Assembly: GCA_024278565.1 (NCBI GenBank)
Contig: JAJRSY010000029.1
Span: 1-6,817 of the forward strand
Direction of reading: 5' to 3'
Origin: Bacteroidota bacterium
GTDB lineage: Bacteria > Bacteroidota > Bacteroidia > Flavobacteriales > Flavobacteriaceae
Length of the DNA stretch: 6,817 bases
The notes under the pieces were generated by a model that saw nothing but the letters and a program-made list of their open reading frames with translations, had not been told where the DNA came from and did no database searches. Of this stretch, positions 1 to 5,638 are shown in pieces (position 1 is the stretch's first letter; each line of letters starts with the position of its first letter). Made by a program: the position numbers and the translations under genes.

Positions 1-92
1 CAGGTTGTTAATTGGGTTGAACTAATTAATAGTCCATATAAAGCTCTTTCAAGTTATCAACAGCCATATCTCTTTTTTACAAATTTATGCAT

Positions 93-100
93 TATTTTTG
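93..100 (+). promoter_or_regulatory. -7 promoter element for the GNAT gene
   Basis: TATTTTTG matches the Bacteroidota -7 consensus TAnnTTTG exactly and lies 26 nt before the ATG at 127. No TTG is found 17-23 nt upstream, so the -33 half is weak or absent. The position fits a short leader and supports the 127 start. In AT-rich DNA such an 8-mer can occur by chance. Confidence 0.45.
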
Positions 101-126
101 CGTAAGGTCAGTTAATAACATTTGCT

Positions 127-585
127 ATGGATGATCTCTTCGTAAGACAGGCAACTTTGCAAGATCTGAATACGCTTCTGGAATTCGAACAAGGAGTAAT
201 CGAGGCTGAAAGACCCTTTGATACCACATTAAAAAACGGAAAAATCAATTACTATGAATTGCACGAGTTCATTTCTTCAGAGGATGCCGAAGTCGTAGTT
301 ATTGAAAATAACATGCAGATTATAGCTTCTGGCTATGCACTTAAAAAGAGGGCAAAACATTATCTGGACCACGAGTTTTATTCGTATCTGGGTTTTATGT
401 ATACCGATCCTTATTTTAGGGGTAAGGGAGCCAATGCCCTAATCGTTGCAGTCTTAAAAGAATGGTCTCTAAAAAATGGGTTGACCGAAATTCGCCTAAC
501 TGTTTACCAAGATAACGAGCCTGCCATTCGGGCATATGAAAAAATAGGGTTTAAGAAACACATCGTTGAAATGCGAATTACCTGA
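127..585 (+). CDS. GNAT-family N-acetyltransferase
   Basis: A 152-residue protein, the usual size of a single GNAT domain, which transfers an acetyl group from acetyl-CoA to an amine of a small molecule or protein in the cytoplasm. It begins with the typical strand-helix 'VRQATLQDLNTLLEFE' (residues 6-21). The acetyl-CoA pyrophosphate loop is at 98-103 (RGKGAN), preceded by the strand YLGFMYTDPYF. The N at 103 stands where Gly or Ala is more usual. The C-terminal motif B is clear at 130-142, with N130, the helix AIRAYEKIGF and a closing strand. The substrate cannot be told from sequence. The ATG is preceded by a -7 element and no Shine-Dalgarno, normal for this phylum. An imperfect hairpin separates it from kynU, 79 nt away. 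Membership of the acetyltransferase family is secure; a link to kynurenine metabolism is not shown. Confidence 0.92.
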   Translation: MDDLFVRQATLQDLNTLLEFEQGVIEAERPFDTTLKNGKINYYELHEFISSEDAEVVVIENNMQIIASGYALKKRAKHYLDHEFYSYLGFMYTDPYFRGKGANALIVAVLKEWSLKNGLTEIRLTVYQDNEPAIRAYEKIGFKKHIVEMRIT

Positions 586-616
586 GACCTGCAAGGTTTT
601 CATAACCTTGTAGGTC
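586..616. repeat. Imperfect 13-bp hairpin between GNAT gene and kynU
   Basis: Arms 586-598 (GACCTGCAAGGTT) and 604-616 (AACCTTGTAGGTC) pair over 13 positions with a single G-T wobble, around the 5-nt loop TTCAT. It begins on the base after the GNAT stop codon. No T-run follows on either strand, so it is a poor classical intrinsic terminator. From memory, similar 'acctgcaaggttt' palindromes are scattered in intergenic regions of flavobacterial genomes, so a REP-like dispersed element is the preferred reading. It could also protect the GNAT mRNA 3' end. Confidence 0.7.
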
Positions 617-650
617 TTGACGAGATTTCCCTGTCGAATCCTTAATTTTG
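617..650 (+). promoter_or_regulatory. Putative kynU promoter
   Basis: TAATTTTG at 643-650 is an exact TAnnTTTG -7 element, 14 nt before the chosen kynU ATG. TTG at 617-619 is the nearest -33 candidate; its 23-nt spacer is at the long end of the range reported for flavobacteria. The -33 triplet touches the preceding hairpin. A start of transcription around 655-658 would leave a leader of about 10 nt. Confidence 0.5.
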
Positions 651-664
651 AAAAAAACTACTCC

Positions 665-1942
665 ATGCAATTTCAGAATACCTTAGAATTTGCTCAAAAA
701 TTAGATGTTGGGGATGCTCTTCGAAAGTACCGTGACGAGTTCCATTTTCCAAAAATTGATGGCAAAAAGGTCATTTATTTTGCGGGAAACTCACTGGGGC
801 TTCAACCCAAACGTACCAAGAACTATGTTGATGAGGTTATGGTCGACTGGACCGAACTGGCCGTAGAAGGTCATTTTCATTCAAAAAAACCTTGGTGGGA
901 TTATCATGAGCGTTTGGCGGCACCCTTGGCAAAGGTAGTGGGCGCAAAAGTTGAAGAGGTTTCCGTGATGGGCGCACTTACGGTAAACCTGCATTTGTTG
1001 ATGGTTTCGTTTTTTCGGCCCACGGCAAAACGCTATAAGATCATTTGTGAGGAAAAGGCATTTCCCTCCGATCAATATATGTTGCAAAGTCAAGTTAGGT
1101 TTCATGGTTTTGATCCGAGCGATGCCATTGTCGAGGTCAAAAAACGTGATGGTGAACATTATTGGCGAACTGAGGATATTTTGGCAAAAATCAATGAGGT
1201 CGGTGATGAACTGGCCTTGGTATTGATAGGTGGTGTGAATTATTATAACGGTCAGGTATTCGATATGAAAACCATTACCGAAGCTGGTAGATCGGTGGGG
1301 GCAAAGGTGGGTTGGGATCTTGCCCATGCTGTTGGAAACGTAGAGCTGAAACTGCACGACTGGGATGTTGATTTTGCCGCATGGTGCAGTTACAAATATA
1401 TGAACAGTGGTCCGGGCAATGCTTCTGGGGTGTTCATCAACCAACGGCACTTGAACAAAAAAGATATTCCTCGTTTTGAAGGTTGGTGGGGCACAAAAAA
1501 GGAAACACGTTTTTTGATGAAACCAGAATTCGAACCTACGCAGAATGCCGATGCTTGGCAGGTCAGTAATCCATCGGTATTGTCATTGGCACCCTATTTG
1601 GCATCGCTTGAAATGTTCGAGGAAGTGGGTATGCAGGCTCTAATTAAAAAACAAAAAACCATTGTAGTCTATTTGGAGTTCATTTTGCAAGAAATAGATC
1701 AAGAGGTGGTAGGTTCATTTGAAGTTATTACCCCTAACGACAGGGGCTGCCAGTTATCTGTTTTTCTGCACGGGCACGGCAAAGAGCTGTTCGATCATTT
1801 AATGAAAAATGGGGTGGTTGCCGATTGGCGTGAGCCCAATGTGATTCGTTTGGCGGCAGCTCCATTTTATTGTTCTTTTGAAGATATGTACCGATTTGGG
1901 CAGGTTTTGAAGGAAGGTATTTTGAAAAACACCAAAAGGTGA
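665..1942 (+). CDS. kynU: Kynureninase
   Basis: Cytoplasmic PLP-dependent hydrolase that splits kynurenine or 3-hydroxykynurenine into alanine and anthranilate or 3-hydroxyanthranilate. The product is 425 aa, normal for the family. Visible signatures, numbered from ATG 665: FAGNSLGLQP (39-48); FPSD with D136; WDLAHAVGN (217-225) with D218 and H221, which contact the pyridine ring and phosphate/substrate; SYKYMNSGPGN with Y243 and the Schiff-base lysine K244; GWWG (273-276); SNP with N302; RGCQLS (360-365); and DWREPNVIRLAAAPFY (387-402). These align with D132, D201, H204, Y226, K227 and N282 of the Pseudomonas fluorescens enzyme as I recall them. An upstream in-frame TTG at 617 would add 16 residues, but the -7 element at 643-650 lies inside that extension, so ATG 665 is chosen. 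The partner enzyme gene kmo lies 1.5 kb downstream on the same strand but is not co-operonic. Confidence 0.96.
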   Translation: MQFQNTLEFAQKLDVGDALRKYRDEFHFPKIDGKKVIYFAGNSLGLQPKRTKNYVDEVMVDWTELAVEGHFHSKKPWWDYHERLAAPLAKVVGAKVEEVSVMGALTVNLHLLMVSFFRPTAKRYKIICEEKAFPSDQYMLQSQVRFHGFDPSDAIVEVKKRDGEHYWRTEDILAKINEVGDELALVLIGGVNYYNGQVFDMKTITEAGRSVGAKVGWDLAHAVGNVELKLHDWDVDFAAWCSYKYMNSGPGNASGVFINQRHLNKKDIPRFEGWWGTKKETRFLMKPEFEPTQNADAWQVSNPSVLSLAPYLASLEMFEEVGMQALIKKQKTIVVYLEFILQEIDQEVVGSFEVITPNDRGCQLSVFLHGHGKELFDHLMKNGVVADWREPNVIRLAAAPFYCSFEDMYRFGQVLKEGILKNTKR

Positions 1943-1956
1943 TGTCTTATCTTCTT

Positions 1957-1982
1957 AAAAAACCACCCGCTTTGCTGGTGGT
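1957..1982 (-). terminator. Minus-strand intrinsic terminator of the PorP/SprF remnant
   Basis: Read on the minus strand, ACCACC and GGTGGT (1962-1982) close a 9-bp stem with one mismatch and a 3-nt loop, followed directly by a run of T (A-run 1957-1962 on the plus strand). On the plus strand no T-run follows, so it does not look built for kynU, whose stop is only 15 nt away. It lies about 100 nt after the remnant's stop codon and probably served that gene. A small hairpin, CCTGC/GCAGG at 1987-2003, sits next to it. Confidence 0.6.
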
Positions 1983-2079
1983 CATGCCTGCCCGTCCAGC
2001 AGGTTCTTATGGCTATGCCTTTTTCTTGAGTTTTAGAATAGTTTAGGAGTTTGATGTTTTGATGATTTTTATTTGAATA

Positions 2080-2346
2080 TCAGAAGTACCTTGGTGATTT
2101 AATGCCCCCCAACCACTTTTTGGGTAGTTCGTAAATTAGTATAACTTCATGGGTTCCGACAGAATAGGGGCGTATGGTGGCCGTAGGGATATCGTAGCCC
2201 AAACGAAAAAAATCGGCCATTTGATAGTCCATCATCATTCCGAAACTATCCGCATCGTTAAACCGGTATGAAGCACCTATCCAGAATTTTTCAACGAAAA
2301 GAAAATTGGCGGTAATATCAAATGTGGCTGGTGCGCCATTAGTGTA
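2080..2346 (-). pseudogene. C-terminal remnant of a PorP/SprF-family type IX secretion membrane protein
   Basis: Reading the minus strand from 2346 to the TGA at 2080-2082 gives 88 residues with the hallmarks of the PorP/SprF family C terminus. These are TNGAPATFD, NFLFVEKFWIGASYRF, DSFGMMMDYQ, FRLGYDI and the final strand VGTHEVILIYEL, ending KSPRYF. PorP/SprF proteins are outer-membrane beta-barrels, generally around 300-350 aa, associated with type IX secretion and gliding. Here an in-frame TAA (2347-2349) lies immediately before YTNGAP, no start codon opens the reading frame at a sensible place, and no N-terminal three-quarters is found anywhere in the window. The preserved part shows no internal stop or frameshift, so the loss of the 5' part may be fairly recent. 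An old terminator remains downstream. The family call rests on motif recall. Confidence 0.8.
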
Positions 2347-2452
2347 TTAAAAAGGATTAAAAGAAGAGGCTGTAAAAAGAGGGTTTCTTGGATCAGTTGT
2401 TATTAACCCGACGGGTATAGTTTAGGATATAAGTGTATTCAACTTATTGAAA

Positions 2453-2479
2453 ACCTGCCAACTATGCCGTTCGGCAGGT
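2453..2479. repeat. Inverted repeat ACCTGCC / GGCAGGT
   Basis: Perfect 7-bp arms at 2453-2459 and 2473-2479 flank a 13-nt loop. There is no T-run. The arms share the CCTGC/GCAGG theme with the small hairpin at 1987-2003 on the other side of the PorP remnant, which suggests worn copies of the same REP-like family, but the similarity is short. Confidence 0.5.
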
Positions 2480-2485
2480 CAATAC

Positions 2486-2514
2486 GTCTTGGGTCTAGTG
2501 TCTATTGGTCTATC
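2486..2514. repeat. Degenerate 7-8 bp tandem repeat of GTCTA
   Basis: GTCTT at 2486 and GTCTA at 2493, 2500 and 2508 follow each other with periods of 7, 7 and 8 nt. The run is short and has no known role; it ends about 40 nt before the clpP-like promoter. Confidence 0.5.
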
Positions 2515-2556
2515 ATCGCCGTGTTAATAGTATAATTGAATGGACATTTTTTGCAG

Positions 2557-2586
2557 TTGCCCTTACAGATAATTTGTTTAATTTTG
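2557..2586 (+). promoter_or_regulatory. Canonical Bacteroidota promoter of the clpP-like gene
   Basis: TTG (2557-2559), a 19-nt spacer and TAATTTTG (2579-2586) match the flavobacterial consensus TTG-N19-TAnnTTTG exactly. Transcription should start near 2592-2594, giving a leader of about 15 nt before ATG 2608. This is the best promoter in the window. It rules out the in-frame TTG at 2536 as the start codon, because that lies upstream of the promoter. Confidence 0.75.
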
Positions 2587-2607
2587 GCACTTACCAAAAA
2601 TAACGGA

Positions 2608-3156
2608 ATGAGTTCAAAAAAAGGAAAAATACAAGAGGCCATTGATGAAAAAATGTTGAACGAGCGCAAGGTGTTCCTCTGGGGCATGGTAGATGATGGT
2701 TCTGCAAAGCACGTAATAGATCGTTTGATGTACCTGGATATGCAGAATGACAAAGAAATTCAACTGTACATCAATAGTCCAGGAGGTTATGTGACCTCTG
2801 GTTTTGCCATGTACGATACTATTAAATCGTTGAAGAGTCCTGTTTCCACTATTTGTACGGGTCTGGCGGCATCTATGGGATCCATACTGTTATCCGTAGG
2901 AAAAAAAGGAAGACGCTTTATACAACCTCATGCACAGGTAATGATTCATCAACCCAGTGGTGGCGCAAGGGGTCAGGCCTCCAATATAGAGATCCAAGCC
3001 CGTGAAATTATTAAAACCAAAGAACTAAGTGCCCGAATATTGGCCAACAATTGCGGGCAGAAGTTTGAAAAGGTGCTAAAAGACTTTGATCGCGATTATT
3101 GGATGGATGCCGAAGAATCATTAAAATACGGTATTGTCGATGGTATATTGAAATAG
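2608..3156 (+). CDS. clpP: ClpP-family serine peptidase (Clp protease proteolytic subunit paralogue)
   Basis: Cytoplasmic self-compartmentalising peptidase. ClpP forms tetradecamers that degrade proteins fed by a ClpX/ClpA-type unfoldase. Numbering from ATG 2608 (182 aa), the triad is intact: S89 in GLAASMGS, H114 in MIHQPSGG and D163 in FDRDYWMDA. The intervals of 25 and 49 residues equal those of E. coli ClpP (S97, H122, D171). The oxyanion/strand motif YINSPGG (54-60) and the family ending YGIVDGIL are present. It is a little shorter than usual (about 193-207 aa), chiefly at the N terminus, with no propeptide-like extension and a divergent axial-loop segment before LNERKVFLWG. The neighbouring genes are not clpX or tig, which normally flank the housekeeping clpP, so this is probably a second copy. 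It is monocistronic: own promoter before, strong terminator after. Whether it uses ClpX or assembles with the main ClpP is unknown. Confidence 0.9.
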   Translation: MSSKKGKIQEAIDEKMLNERKVFLWGMVDDGSAKHVIDRLMYLDMQNDKEIQLYINSPGGYVTSGFAMYDTIKSLKSPVSTICTGLAASMGSILLSVGKKGRRFIQPHAQVMIHQPSGGARGQASNIEIQAREIIKTKELSARILANNCGQKFEKVLKDFDRDYWMDAEESLKYGIVDGILK

Positions 3157-3167
3157 ATGTGGCACTG

Positions 3168-3191
3168 GTGGCTGGGCGTAGCCGAAGCTAC
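3168..3191. repeat. REP-like palindrome (GTGGCT ... AGCTAC)
   Basis: GTGGCT (3168-3173) pairs with AGCTAC (3186-3191) with one G-T wobble around a GGGCGTAGCCGA loop; an alternative fold is GTAGC-CGAA-GCTAC (3178-3191). It differs at only a few positions from the 'gtggctgagcgtagtcgaagccac' type of hairpin that I recall as widespread between genes in many bacteria. It begins 11 nt after the clpP-like stop codon. Confidence 0.6.
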
Positions 3192-3195
3192 AAAA

Positions 3196-3235
3196 TAAAA
3201 AGTCCTTCACAATCTAGATTGTGAAGGACTTTTTA
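3196..3235. terminator. Bidirectional terminator, 40-bp perfect palindrome
   Basis: Arms 3196-3213 and 3218-3235 are perfectly complementary (18 bp, including terminal A/T runs) around CTAG. The GC-containing core GTCCTTCACAAT / ATTGTGAAGGAC ends in T5 on both strands, so it can terminate in either direction. It should end the clpP-like transcript and stop read-through into kmo. Confidence 0.88.
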
Positions 3236-3458
3236 AATATATAGGCGCTCTCGCGGAATGTTCGTTATATATACGCAACAAGGTGAGTAAGTGGATTTTG
3301 GAGTAGTGTTAAATTGTTATTAATAGTTTTGGTTTGCCCATGTCTGCCTACAAGTATAGAACAGAACTCAAAACGAGTTCATAGACTAAAATAATGGCAC
3401 AGGGCAAGAGTAACTTGTTTTTAGTAACTTTAGCTGTTCAAAAGGCTACGATAAATAT
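3236..3458. other. Leader region upstream of kmo
   Basis: No coding sequence is seen on either strand; stops are frequent in the frames I read. It contains a small inverted repeat, GAACTC-AAAAC-GAGTTC (3364-3380), about 80 nt before kmo, with no T-run, so it is more like a possible operator than a terminator. TAACTTTA (3425-3432) is one base from the -7 consensus and lies 26 nt before the kmo ATG, but no TTG is suitably placed upstream. The kmo promoter is therefore only tentatively placed here. Confidence 0.35.
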
Positions 3459-4805
3459 ATGGTACAAACTTCAAAAAATATTGCCGTTATAGGCTCAGGA
3501 TTGGTAGGGTCGTTGTTGGCGATCTATCTTAAAAAACGTGGGCATGACGTAACCGTTTTTGACAGAAGACCCGATATTCGTAAGGTTGAATTTTCAGGGC
3601 GGTCGATCAATCTTGCAATGAGCGACCGAGGGTGGAAAGCCCTTCGTGAAGTTGGTTTGGAAAACGAGATTAAAAAAATTGCAATACCGTTGGATAAAAG
3701 GGTAATGCATGTTATCGGAAAACCTAATTACTGCCAAAAATACGGTAAAGAAGGTGAAGCGATCTGGTCAATTTCAAGAGGGGTTTTAAATCGTAAAATG
3801 ATCGATCTGGCAGAATCTTTTGGGGTGGGTTTTAAGTTTGATGAAAAAGTTTGGGATGTTGACCTGCCGGAAGCAAAACTATTTACAGGAGCGACAGAGA
3901 AGGGTGTGTGGCAAGAATACCACTATGATATCATCTTTGGCTGTGATGGTGCTTTCTCTCGGGTACGCCATAAAATGCAAAGGCGTAGTCGCTTTGATTA
4001 TTCGCAGCGCTTTATAAATGTTGGGTATAAAGAACTGTCAATTCGACCCAATGCCGATGGTACCCATAAACTGGACAAGCACTCGTTTCATATTTGGCCA
4101 AGAGGTGATTTTATGCTAATAGCCATGCCCAATTTGGACGGTAGTTTTACCTGTACACTGTTTATGCCGTTTGAAGGCAAGGTGTCTTTTGAAAGTATCA
4201 CCAATAAAGAAGAGGCCAGCAGATTCTTTAAAACCTATTTCCCCAATGTGATGCATGATTTGGCCAATCTTACCAATGATTTTTTTAAAAATCCGACAAG
4301 CGCACTGGTAACCATGAAATGCTACCCATGGAGTTATTGTGACAAGGTCGCCTTGGTGGGCGATTCAGCCCATGCGATAGTACCTTTTTATGGGCAGGGT
4401 ATGAACGCTGGTTTTGAGGGCATTTATACCTTGAACCAAATCGTTGAAAAACACGGTGACGATTGGGAAGCAATTTTTCAAGAATACCAAAAAGAACGAA
4501 AACCCAATGCCGATGCCATCGCAGAGCTTAGCTACCGCAATTTTATCGAAATGAGCAGTAAGACGGCAGACCCGAAGTTTTTGTTGCAAAAAAAGATTGA
4601 AAAACGGTTCTCCGACAAACATCCCGAAAAATGGATTCCAGTATATTCACGGGTTACTTTTTCTGATAGGCCGTATTCAGAAGCGTTGGCTATAGGTGAT
4701 AATCAAGAGAAGATAATGAAAGAGATCATGCAGATGCCCGATATTGAATCAAGCTGGGATAGTATTGATGTAGAAAACAAAATTTTGGCTAGAATCAAAG
4801 CATAA
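3459..4805 (+). CDS. kmo: Kynurenine 3-monooxygenase
   Basis: FAD-dependent aromatic hydroxylase that uses NADPH and O2 to convert L-kynurenine to 3-hydroxykynurenine, the substrate for KynU. The 448-aa protein has the class A flavoprotein layout: dinucleotide motif GSGLVG (12-17) with acidic D35 closing the first fold, DG motif GCDGAFSRVR (161-170), and GD motif GDSAHAIVPFYGQGMNAGFE (301-320), which is highly typical of KMO. Substrate-site candidates are R81 (KRVMH), Y95 (QKYG) and Y396 (VYSRVTF), by position corresponding to R84, Y98 and Y404 of the Pseudomonas enzyme. The C-terminal helical part (FLLQKKIEKRF ... IPVYSRVTF ... PYSEAL) is also KMO-like. The membrane anchor of the eukaryotic enzyme is absent, so it should be soluble or only peripherally bound. 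The gene stands alone between two terminators. The ATG at 3459 is right for the first beta-strand. Confidence 0.96.
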   Translation: MVQTSKNIAVIGSGLVGSLLAIYLKKRGHDVTVFDRRPDIRKVEFSGRSINLAMSDRGWKALREVGLENEIKKIAIPLDKRVMHVIGKPNYCQKYGKEGEAIWSISRGVLNRKMIDLAESFGVGFKFDEKVWDVDLPEAKLFTGATEKGVWQEYHYDIIFGCDGAFSRVRHKMQRRSRFDYSQRFINVGYKELSIRPNADGTHKLDKHSFHIWPRGDFMLIAMPNLDGSFTCTLFMPFEGKVSFESITNKEEASRFFKTYFPNVMHDLANLTNDFFKNPTSALVTMKCYPWSYCDKVALVGDSAHAIVPFYGQGMNAGFEGIYTLNQIVEKHGDDWEAIFQEYQKERKPNADAIAELSYRNFIEMSSKTADPKFLLQKKIEKRFSDKHPEKWIPVYSRVTFSDRPYSEALAIGDNQEKIMKEIMQMPDIESSWDSIDVENKILARIKA

Positions 4806-4832
4806 AAAAAACCATCTGTTATAACAGATGGT
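4804..4832 (-). terminator. Convergent terminator between kmo and the zinc-ribbon-family gene
   Basis: A 22-bp perfect palindrome at 4811-4832 (arms ACCATCTGTT / AACAGATGGT). On the minus strand it is followed by seven further T residues that run into the complement of the kmo TAA stop (4803-4805), giving a good intrinsic terminator 24 nt after the minus-strand gene's stop. In the plus direction it is followed by CTTAATAAC, a weaker tail, and by an AT-rich 7-bp hairpin (4837-4853), so kmo transcripts may end here less sharply. Confidence 0.82.
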
Positions 4833-4856
4833 CTTAATAACTATTCTAGTTATCTT

Positions 4857-5636
4857 CTATAACTTAGCGAACATTTTTTTCATTTTCACCTGCTCTTCTT
4901 CGGCAAGAACCAGATCCACCAAAATTCTACCACTATGCTCATCGGTGATGATTTTTTTTCGTGATGCGATTTCAAACTGTACCTGTGGGGGTATCGTAAA
5001 GAAAGAACCTCCAGAAGCACCTCTTTCAATAGGTACTACCGCCAAGCCGTTCTTTACATTTTTACGAATACGTACATAGGCCTTTACCAAACGTTCCTCA
5101 ATTTGTTTTTGAAATTTTTCAGATTTTGCTAACAACGCTTTTTCCTCTTTTTCGGTCTCTGCCAAAATAGCGTTCAGCTCGCTCTTCTTATGTTTTAGGT
5201 GCGTTTGTCTTTCTCCTAGACGTTCTTTGCTCTCTGAAACGACAACTTTTTTCTGTTCTATTTGGGCTTTGAATTCTTTGATATTTTTTTCTGCCAATTG
5301 AATTTCAAGATCTTGAAACTCCAATTCTTTAGAAATTGAATTGAATTCTCTACTGTTTCTGACATTCTTTTGTTGCTCGGTATATTTTTTTATCAACGCT
5401 TTTGATTCATCGATCAAATTCTTTTTGGCGGTAATTTCGAAATTAATGGTCTCAAGATCGGCCTTTAGTTTGTCCATTCTTGTTTCGAGACCGAGTACCT
5501 CATCTTCAAGATCTTCTACCTCTAATGGAAGTTCTCCACGAATGTTGCGTATTTCATCAACTCTAGAATCTATTAATTGCAAATCATATAAGGCTCTTAA
5601 CTTGTCTTCTACTGTTGCTTCTACTTTCTTTGCCAT
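4857..5636 (-). CDS. Coiled-coil protein of the C4-type zinc-ribbon family, zinc ligands lost
   Basis: A 259-residue cytoplasmic protein. Residues about 10-195 are charged and heptad-like, rich in E, K, Q and L, and are predicted to form a long helical hairpin. Residues 196-243 are the zinc-ribbon-like end: VVPIERGASGGSFFTIPPQ ... KKIITDEHSGRILVD. In the family (Pfam zf-RING_7, as I recall it) this end carries two CxxC pairs. Here the four positions are S208, S211, D232 and S235, read directly from TCT, TCT, GAT and AGT codons, so zinc binding as in the classical form is not possible. The rest of the domain is well kept, which argues for a retained non-metal fold rather than decay. It is the second gene of an operon: the NIF3-like gene ends 2 nt before its ATG, suggesting translational coupling. 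The exact role is unknown; family members have been proposed to act in protein or RNA-related processes. Confidence 0.88.
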   Translation of the reverse strand: MAKKVEATVEDKLRALYDLQLIDSRVDEIRNIRGELPLEVEDLEDEVLGLETRMDKLKADLETINFEITAKKNLIDESKALIKKYTEQQKNVRNSREFNSISKELEFQDLEIQLAEKNIKEFKAQIEQKKVVVSESKERLGERQTHLKHKKSELNAILAETEKEEKALLAKSEKFQKQIEERLVKAYVRIRKNVKNGLAVVPIERGASGGSFFTIPPQVQFEIASRKKIITDEHSGRILVDLVLAEEEQVKMKKMFAKL

Positions 5637-5638
5637 AT

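Larger units (their letters stand above)
1943..2556. other. Intergenic region with decayed sequence
   Basis: This gap between kynU and the clpP-like gene has no intact gene. It contains, in order, a minus-strand terminator, a small hairpin (1987-2003), the 3' remnant of a PorP/SprF gene on the minus strand, about 100 nt with no recognisable content, an inverted repeat (2453-2479) and a degenerate GTCTA tandem repeat (2486-2514). An open minus-strand stretch in the 2502-2753 region is the shadow of the clpP-like gene. Confidence 0.75.

Noticed and set aside
54..62. DnaA-box-like TTATCAACA
   Set aside because: A single near-match in AT-rich DNA with no cluster and no dnaA/dnaN nearby does not support an origin.
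1..105. Open + strand frame from the left edge to the TAA at 103-105 (34 codons), possibly the end of an upstream gene
   Set aside because: Its translation is not recognisable, it runs through the GNAT -7 element, and 34 open codons can occur by chance. I cannot support it as a gene.
617..664. Longer TTG start for kynU adding 16 residues
   Set aside because: The extension covers the probable -7 element and has no family-like sequence; ATG 665 gives a normal kynureninase N terminus.
881..1450. 189-codon minus-strand open frame within kynU
   Set aside because: It is antisense to strongly conserved kynureninase motifs and has no recognisable protein features.
2536..2607. Longer TTG start for the clpP-like gene adding 24 hydrophobic residues resembling a signal peptide
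   Set aside because: A canonical promoter (2557-2586) lies within it, so this stretch would not be transcribed from that promoter; ClpP is cytoplasmic.
2502..2753. 83-codon minus-strand open frame over the clpP-like 5' end
   Set aside because: Shadow of the clpP-like coding sequence with no domain or promoter evidence.
3240..3300. Possible integron attC-like or recombination site around CGTTATATATACGCAAC
   Set aside because: I could not find paired core sites with the required spacing, and no integrase or cassette gene is present.
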